Positions 60,801 to 64,000 of a stretch of 64,000 nt of DNA are shown one piece after another (within the stretch, counting starts at the first letter, position 1; each line of letters starts with the position of its first letter). The notes below the pieces were generated by a model that saw only the letters and a list, made by a program, of their open reading frames with translations, was not told the DNA's origin and made no database searches. This stretch comes from Symsagittifera roscoffensis (taxonomy: Eukaryota > Xenacoelomorpha > Acoela > Convolutidae). Location: positions 44,439,095-44,503,094 of the forward strand of contig NC_087071.1 in NCBI RefSeq assembly GCF_963678635.1, read 5' to 3'. The translations under genes and the position numbers were made by a program.

Positions 60801-61837
60801 GGGGGGGGGGATGGGGTGGTATGTGCCTTCTTCAATTCTGTCTGACAAATTTCTCCAAAGGTTCCCCCTTTGGTATAAGTTTTACGACATTTATTTCTGG
60901 CTGAGGCTGGCCAGCCTCAAAATTTTTCTAAAGGCGACAATATGTCTAAATTTAAGGGGGAGGGCGCGCTAAAAACACGCAACTTTTTGAAGTTTTTTGA
61001 AACTTTAATTTTTTTTAATTCAAAACTCTTCAATAGATACAAAAAAACGCTGGATTATTCAAGGCTTCACCCTGACACTAGCAGTTTTGTTTTCAATAAA
61101 ATCATCCAAAATTGTTTGCACGCAGTCTTTTTAGGGGCAATGTTTAAGTTTTGCTTTTCGAATCTATTTTCTTAAAATCTTTGGGAAACTTGTTAAGATC
61201 TTGATGGATAACATATTCTGATTAATTTTGCAGCTGTATGTCGACTTTGTTCAGATTTATATTCAAAAATCTTTTTAGAACTACAGTCAACTCTAGTTTC
61301 GGAATATCTTCTGTCTTTGCTTCAGAACTCATTTAGATTTTGATAGGGAACCACCATTTGAATATGCTTTTCAGCTTTTAACTGGATGTGGTTTGTACTT
61401 TGAGAAAGTGGTAATATCTCAATCTTAAACAGTTTGTTTTCAATGATTTTATATTCGTACAAAAAAGTGACCGCGCAATCAGATTTTAAGACTCTTTGGC
61501 TGAAGAAACGCAATTTTTTGGTCAAATCTTTCAAAACCACCCCTCTAAAAATTTTCAGCATACGTCGCTGATAGGAAAAAAAATATGAACTCATGAGGCG
61601 AAATGATGGTTGTTTTTCAGTGCCGTGTGGATGAAGGAACAAGGCAACTATTCCAGTTCTTTGCCCAAATCAACAGCCACTTTTCAAACAACAACCCAAC
61701 ATCTCCATCCTCTTCTTCCGACGCTTCTCAGGGTCACCAGAGGTCATCTTCAGGGGAGTCAAGGTCAACAGAGATCAGAGGTGGTGCTCTGTATGTAGTG
61801 GGTCCATTGTGTCCAGGCGTGACTAGACAAGTGGCGG
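33611..61837 (+). CDS. GABA-B/class C-like receptor, N-terminal part of ligand domain (partial)
   Basis: CDS pieces 33611-33889 and 61621-61837, cut by the assembly gap. Both junctions are phase 0 (ACACAG|GTAAAG; TTTTTCAG|TGC). The joined protein has a signal peptide (about residues 1-19). The first Venus-flytrap strand (KILSLVPFLGC) and a helix (LQGLNKGIEAVNREN) follow. Across the splice comes ETQ|CRVDEGTRQLFQFF, then ALYVVGPLCPGVTRQVA. In GABA-B receptors the same order occurs, with the two Cys forming a conserved disulfide in lobe 1. So this is most likely a cell-surface class C GPCR of GABA-B type; a receptor guanylyl cyclase is the main alternative. Two oddities: a Ser/Asn-rich insert of about 38 residues lies between the two Cys, and the intron is 27.7 kb. 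Transmembrane exons would lie beyond the window or in the gap. Confidence 0.68.
34156..34588. mobile_element. Hairpin (inverted-repeat) element
   Basis: Arms of about 145 bp: 34156-34300 and 34440-34588. Matching blocks include TCAGAGCTACCCTCTAT with its exact inverse, GATTTTACTCT with AGAGTAAAATC, and TACATAGA with TCTATGTA. The loop is about 140 bp. It lies 270 bp after receptor exon 1. Confidence 0.75.
34895..35085 (+). repeat. tRNA-derived SINE-like fragment (candidate)
   Basis: GCCGGTTCAAATCGCC resembles a pol III B box in a T-arm context, with a possible A-box relic (CTGGATAAGTTTATC) about 50 nt upstream. The tail is AT-rich. No canonical tRNA fold. Confidence 0.3.
35325..35455 (+). 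repeat. Family B fragment
   Basis: Carries CTTCGGGTGTG and the family marker TTGGTCGAGTGTTATATCAT, then TTTCAGTCTCGTTTTGAGCA. The ends are decayed. Confidence 0.4.
35695..36118 (-). mobile_element. Family A element, 3'-truncated minus copy
   Basis: The core and 5' end are recognisable on the minus strand (GTTTCGACT, then TTTGTGCTCGGGGTGA). The 3' hairpin end is absent. Confidence 0.6.
36423..36934 (+). mobile_element. Family A element with compensating hairpin changes
   Basis: Full-length copy. The 5' hairpin is TTTCG-TAA-CGAAA. The 3' hairpin CCGGG-TTTTG-CCCTGG differs from the consensus yet keeps base pairing if a G-T pair is allowed. The terminus is TACGAGCAGTCTTGTT. Confidence 0.75.
37583..37626 (-). 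repeat. Family B 3' end relic
   Basis: On the minus strand: TCGGAACAC, a weak hairpin GTGC..GTAC, then CCGGCTATCG. Only the end is present. Confidence 0.3.
38438..39066. mobile_element. 629-bp inverted-repeat element with ATTTAAATCGATT core
   Basis: 13-bp perfect terminal inverted repeat CTGACAAAATTGG (38438-38450) and CCAATTTTGTCAG (39054-39066). The interior is very AT-rich with many palindromic variants of ATCGATTTAAATCGA, at about 38565, 38640 and 38920. No coding capacity. Confidence 0.6.
39412..39560 (+). repeat. Family E repeat (AAGGCAGTTTTTATTAC), copy 1
   Basis: The order AAGGCAGTTTTTATTAC, CTTCAAAG, CTTTTTGGTT, TTGATGATT, GCCGGAAGT recurs at 45265-45412 and 56262-56400. Class unknown. 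Confidence 0.5.
40354..40950. repeat. Family B 5' end next to diverged family A body
   Basis: 40354-40505 begins GTTCCGACC and has the marker GGGTCGAGTGATATATCATA (family B, plus). From about 40680 the DNA resembles a decayed family A body on the minus strand (CGCCGCTTACGCTTAGTAGC, then CCCCCATAACTTAAG). This may be a nested or composite copy. Confidence 0.4.
43034..43138 (-). CDS. Possible 105-bp phase-0 exon, copy 1 (unassigned protein)
   Basis: On the minus strand, acceptor TTTTTAG|GCC and donor GAGAG|GTATAA bracket 35 codons. They read AENQPCGTTAATCTKDVEIA and then FGYGAETDTIFLQRE. The frame is GC-rich against its flanks, with two Cys and an alternating hydrophobic pattern like extracellular beta-rich repeats. 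A mannose-6-phosphate-receptor-homology repeat is conceivable but unproven. All three frames are open, so frame choice rests on composition. The neighbouring exons are unknown. Confidence 0.35.
43217..43745 (-). mobile_element. Family A element in duplication unit 1
   Basis: Full-length minus copy. Both termini (AACAAGACTGCTCG at the left, AAGTCGGAAC at the right) and the perfect 3' hairpin are present. It abuts the minus exon candidate by about 80 bp. Confidence 0.78.
44251..44365. repeat. TACCATTCTACCCTATA minisatellite
   Basis: About five imperfect units based on CTATACCATTCTACCCTATA. The same array occurs in unit 3 at about 55240-55354. Confidence 0.75.
44696..45187 (+). mobile_element. 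Family A element, second copy in unit 1
   Basis: 5' GTTCCGACT, hairpin ACTTTC-ATAAC-GAAAGT, 3' hairpin TCAGGGC-TTG-GCCCTGA. The core lacks about 30 bp around the CGCGCGATAT motif compared with other copies. The terminal TTGTT is TTTTC here. Confidence 0.75.
45265..45412 (+). repeat. Family E repeat, copy 2
   Basis: AAGGCAGTTTTTATTACACT, then TTGATGATTTTTAATG, then GAGCCAGAAGT. It directly follows a family A element. Confidence 0.5.
45990..46146 (+). pseudogene. Coding-like fragment, unknown protein
   Basis: A short open frame ends SEETFNELDELIFRYNKNRL and then AEIFNKFRADF before TAG. The unit 3 copy (about 56995-57140) differs by Ile to Val and Asn to Asp only within this frame, with no stop or frameshift. 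No start or splice context is seen. It is probably a remnant of a transposon gene or a lone exon. Confidence 0.25.
46687..47290. repeat. Cluster of TTTCAGATCTGAAA palindromes
   Basis: Roughly ten AGATCT-centred palindromes, most with extended TTTCAGATCTGAAA or TAGATCTGAAA forms. They are irregularly spaced and bunched at 47075-47170 and 47245-47290. The cluster is repeated in unit 3 at about 57682-58290. Confidence 0.75.
48042..48360 (+). pseudogene. Decayed coding-like segment, unit 1 copy
   Basis: Reads MHENLDEKHIIGPPLKAKQL and then AFGLSFL before a stop. The unit 3 counterpart stays open to 59256. A second frame resumes with LLDKVMQNHKVKQNFEKILE, a basic amphipathic stretch. This looks like one frameshifted gene of unknown family, perhaps transposon-derived. 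Confidence 0.3.
48650..48985 (+). repeat. Ancient family A relic, unit 1
   Basis: Old core (AATCAACGCGCCATATCATT, AACGCGTGAGCGGCTGATTT) and 3' end (decayed hairpin TCAAGGCTTCACCCTGA, then TACTAGCACTTTTGTT). The same relic sits in units 2 and 3. Confidence 0.55.
51193..51290. repeat. AATCAGACAATAATC mini-repeats at a deletion junction
   Basis: Irregular units of ATCAGACAA, AATAATCAGACAATAATC and CAGACAAAGATTCAAATAA, absent from units 1 and 3. They lie exactly at the second deletion junction of unit 2, suggesting templated repair. Confidence 0.65.
51721..52125 (+). pseudogene. Decayed coding-like segment, unit 2 copy
   Basis: First frame stops after AFGLSFL as in unit 1. The second frame is longest here: IVQGVQYKNKGISLLDKVMQ, then NHKVKQNFEKILERYAKLFK, then a Lys-rich stretch and a hydrophobic end. 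A coiled-coil-like helix is possible. No ATG fits. Confidence 0.3.
54098..54202 (-). CDS. Possible 105-bp phase-0 exon, copy 2
   Basis: Identical by eye to 43034-43138 across all 105 nt and both splice sites, while the flanks show scattered changes. Same caveats as copy 1. Confidence 0.33.
54286..54739 (-). mobile_element. Family A element, 3'-end-deleted copy in unit 3
   Basis: Duplicate of the element at 43217. The terminal 80 bp with hairpin and GAGCAGTCTT end are gone: CAACAAGT joins directly to CAAAAAAATAAATG. The deletion happened after the segmental duplication. Confidence 0.75.
55686..56178 (+). mobile_element. Family A element, duplicate of 44696 copy
   Basis: Collinear with 44696-45187, with a few substitutions. 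Hairpins at both ends are retained. Confidence 0.75.
56262..56400 (+). repeat. Family E repeat, copy 3
   Basis: Unit 3 duplicate of 45265-45412, with minor changes. Confidence 0.5.
57682..58290. repeat. TTTCAGATCTGAAA palindrome cluster, unit 3
   Basis: Duplicate of 46687-47290. The palindromes appear unchanged between the two copies by eye. Confidence 0.75.
59028..59340 (+). pseudogene. Coding-like segment, most intact copy
   Basis: Open from ATG at 59065 for 63 codons: MHENLNEKHIIGLPLNAKQL, then AFDLSFLLIGRMKEVNVSMI, then LKLDDTLKVLYRECNIEIRA and SRF before TAG. It lacks the in-frame stop of units 1 and 2 and differs more from them than neighbouring DNA does. No domain is recognised. It could be the parental form or a fragment of a transposon protein. 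Confidence 0.3.
60780..60990 (+). repeat. Family D repeat (GCGCGC element), copy 4
   Basis: Poly-G run, then AAAGGTTCCCCCTTTGG, then TTTTTCTAAAGGCGACAATA and GGGGGAGGGCGCGCTAAAAA. Its tail may continue at 61494-61560, split by the relic described next. Confidence 0.5.
60985..61490 (+). repeat. Old diverged relic of the duplication-unit end
   Basis: Collinear with 48880-49380 and 59870-60350 (for example TTCAAGGCTTCACCCTGACA, then ATCATCCAAAATTGTTTGCA) but far more diverged than units 1-3 are from each other. It shows that this sequence was repeated locally long before the recent duplication. It sits 130 bp upstream of receptor exon 2. Confidence 0.65.
61621..61837 (+). CDS. Receptor exon 2: lobe 1 with Ser/Asn-rich insert (truncated by gap)
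   Basis: Acceptor TTTTTCAG|TGC, then 72 codons to the N run. It starts CRVDEGTRQLFQFFAQIN (the Cys-plus-helix element), passes through a polar insert (NNNPTSPSSSSDAS and on to GESRSTEIRGG), and ends ALYVVGPLCPGVTRQVA, the GPxC strand-turn-helix of the ligand domain. The 3' end of the exon lies in the gap. A second open frame overlaps the same DNA but has no domain features. Confidence 0.72.
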
Positions 61838-62037
61838 NNNNNNNNNNNNNNNNNNNNNNNNNNNNNNNNNNNNNNNNNNNNNNNNNNNNNNNNNNNNNNN
61901 NNNNNNNNNNNNNNNNNNNNNNNNNNNNNNNNNNNNNNNNNNNNNNNNNNNNNNNNNNNNNNNNNNNNNNNNNNNNNNNNNNNNNNNNNNNNNNNNNNNN
62001 NNNNNNNNNNNNNNNNNNNNNNNNNNNNNNNNNNNNN
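61838..62037. other. Assembly gap (200 N)
   Basis: Exactly 200 N, the usual placeholder for a gap of unknown size. It cuts off the 3' end of receptor exon 2. Confidence 0.99.
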
Positions 62038-64000
62038 ATTCTTGTTTATAGATCATAAAAGATGAATGTAAAGGCTTAAAAAGGACACTGTGCTCAAAAG
62101 GCGGCTATCCCCGGGCGCTCTATTATTTTCAACCCTTAAGTACCAATTCCAAAAAGTCACACAACAACGCCATTCATACCATAAATAAGTTCAAATGCGG
62201 TTAGTTTTCCGAGCGACTACAAAGCAACAAAATATTTTGAGAACACGGCAAAGGTATTTTCGAATTCACAGAACGTAAAAGTCCAACTTTCTATTAAAAT
62301 TTAAGATTACCTCTATGTTTGGGAGTTCTAATTTATACGGTTTTGTTGTTTTATATCCCTAAATCCCCATAAGTGAATTAGGTCCGTTTTGGCAACAGAA
62401 AGGCGGCAGAATTATGACTCTTTCTTCATTTAAAGGGCTACAGTTTTCTTTGAGTTCAAATCGCTCAGATTATTTAATAATCTTTACATATATGCAGTTT
62501 TCATTCAGCATAACTCTTCGTTAAATTAACTTAACCAACAAAGTTCAACGAAGCACATTTTCAGCTTCGCAATTTCAACAACATAATCTCCGAAGAGTCG
62601 AATTCGAATCTAATTTAAAGTTGAGTTCCAATTTAAGTTGATTTGCCTGTTTAAATTGCTTATTTGTAGGCAATTTTCACCTTTGTATAATTTCTTTGAG
62701 CAAATTTGGAATTTTTCGTGCAATTATTAAAATTTTCCGGTCTGCGAGAATTGGATTCTGAAGTTGATTTCCTTGATTTGGAAAAATAATGAAAATTAAA
62801 TCTCAATATTAACATATTTTCATTAGCACTAAGCTTCAAAAAATCCCAGGAGAGTGAAAATTAAAAAAATGTATAAATTTACCCAGATACAAATTGTGTT
62901 TTGCATTTTGCTTGGCGTCTAAAAGAAAAAAAGATCAAATGGTTGGCGGTGAACAAACGACAAATCTTCAAAGATTTCACGCCAGACTTCAAACGATTAC
63001 TGTAAAATACTTCGGAAAAAAAGACTCCAGTACTTACAATCTTTATTTCATGTGTTCTGCACAAATGTTTATATTCTAAGTATCTATCTAAAGATAGCCA
63101 GATAACGAAAAAAGAACAATTCTATGTTTTTAATGACACCATGGTATGAAAGATATCGCGCACGAAGCGAGCTTTTGTAAAATGCATCGCGTGGCAATTA
63201 AACAACCAGAGCTGCGACTTCAGAAGTTCAAGAAGCATATGATAATAATAGAACCCCACTAATCAAGTTATAGAGAAATCCCGAATGTTCCGACTGTATT
63301 TTAATGTGTCTCAAGTAGTTTTGATGAACAAAAATAAAATAATAATCTATAAAAAATATGTAGATTTTTTCTCAAATATTCTGTTTTCTCCATACGCAGT
63401 ATATTGACGCAATATTTTTATCAAGCCTCAAAACAATATGGAAGTAATTAGAACTTTTGATTTCCACATTGAATATTTACGAACTATAATCTCTTATTAT
63501 TCTGACCGCTGAGAGTGGGGAAATACTTTGTATTCGGGTGTGTTTTAGTTTTTAATCTACTTTTTTTGTTTTCCACTATATATCATGGGAATAGGTTGAG
63601 TGACATATCATATTAAGTGCATTCCAGTCGTGATTCGAGCAACTTCATAAACTTTTCAAAAGTATTTTCCCAGTGTCGAGAAAAACGAAAAAAAGTTTGT
63701 CAAATTTCGCGCAAGTAAAACTTTAAAAGAAAATTTGCAAGTTAGACTAGAAAAATTGATTTTAATTAAAAAATAGCTTAAGAAGCTTAATTCAACGCTT
63801 CTCTGGCAAAAAACTCAAAAAAAATATTTAAATTTTTTTTAGTCCAAAAAATTGTAAGACAAAATTAGAAATTTAATTTTTGAAGACAAATGTAATTGTT
63901 TATGTCTAATTCACTAAATTTTGTAGCATTCGTCTAATTTTATTATTCCGATAACCCTCAAGTAGCCCTCTTCTACGAACAGTTTTTTGATATTCTTTGT
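62038..64000. other. Unassigned AT-rich DNA after the gap
   Basis: Probably receptor intron. A family A 3' relic lies near 63265-63310 (minus strand, TCGGAACATTCGGG). A family B fragment lies at 63506-63690 (TTCGGGTGTGTTTTAG, then GGTTGAGTGACATATCATAT). No exon with convincing splice sites is seen. Confidence 0.55.
63506..63690 (+). repeat. Family B fragment
   Basis: Marker block GGTTGAGTGACATATCATAT, then TTCCAGTCGTGATTCGAGCA. The 5' terminus is decayed (TCTGACCGC). Confidence 0.4.

Larger units (their letters stand above)
33890..61620 (+). other. Giant receptor intron 1 (27.7 kb)
   Basis: Lies between two in-phase exons of one domain. It holds a hairpin element at 34156, family A near 35695, 36423, 43217, 44696, 54286 and 55686, an inverted-repeat element at 38438, and the tandem duplication from 41627 to about 60520. 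A possible minus-strand exon occurs twice within it. An intervening receptor exon is not needed by the domain order. Confidence 0.55.

Noticed and set aside
61610-61798. Second open frame overlapping receptor exon 2
   Set aside because: It starts before the acceptor site and lacks the conserved GPxC and Cys-helix features that the chosen frame shows.
63120-63255. GC-richer open stretch ending KFKKHMIIIEPH (plus), or FYYYHMLLELLKSQLW (minus)
   Set aside because: Both strands are open, and no acceptor or donor fits either reading. It could be a receptor exon fragment but cannot be supported.

Overview
The window is AT-rich animal (metazoan) nuclear DNA. Coding information sits in short, GC-richer exons with GT/AG splice sites, separated by long AT-rich introns full of small non-autonomous transposable elements. 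There are no bacterial operons, no rRNA, no CRISPR and no intact autonomous transposon. The species cannot be fixed from sequence alone; a non-vertebrate metazoan is the most I would claim. A run of exactly 200 N (61838-62037) marks a scaffold gap. Two genes can be supported. (1) A five-exon gene on the minus strand (10557 down to 2315) encodes a 307-residue protein with one canonical EF-hand split across exons 3 and 4, a degenerate second EF-hand and an Asn-tract, acidic/Thr-rich tail. All four intron phases fit and an AATAAA lies just past the stop. (2) A plus-strand gene begins at 33611 with a signal peptide and the start of a Venus-flytrap (type I periplasmic-binding-like) ligand domain. 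It resumes in phase at 61621 with the next part of the same domain, giving an intron of about 27.7 kb, and is cut off by the gap. Its best match by eye is the GABA-B receptor/class C GPCR ectodomain, with receptor guanylyl cyclases as an alternative. A possible 105-bp minus-strand exon occurs twice (43034-43138 and 54098-54202) inside that intron. Layout: 1-2270 upstream repeats ((GA)n, a 410-bp inverted-repeat element, a SINE-like piece); 2271-10557 EF-hand gene; 10558-33610 gene-poor DNA with many small elements; 33611-33889 receptor exon 1; 33890-61620 its giant intron; 61621-61837 receptor exon 2; gap; 62038-64000 unassigned DNA with two repeat relics. The giant intron carries a recent tandem segmental duplication: a complete unit from 41627, an internally deleted unit from 49951 and a third, nearly complete unit from 52728, followed by an older diverged relic at about 60985-61490. 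The most interesting signal is the repeat population. Family A (about 490-545 bp, at least ten copies) has a 5' GTTCCGACT, a matching 3' subterminal AGTCGGAAC, and hairpins at both ends that are kept by compensating changes. This architecture resembles Helentron-associated (HINE/DINE-1-like) elements. Family B has the same layout with a different 3' hairpin. Also present are a 940-bp CCCGGG-ended element containing a 32-bp perfect palindrome, several fold-back elements, and a GCGCGC-containing family with poly-C/G tracts. All repeat calls, family sizes and similarities were made by eye without alignment software.
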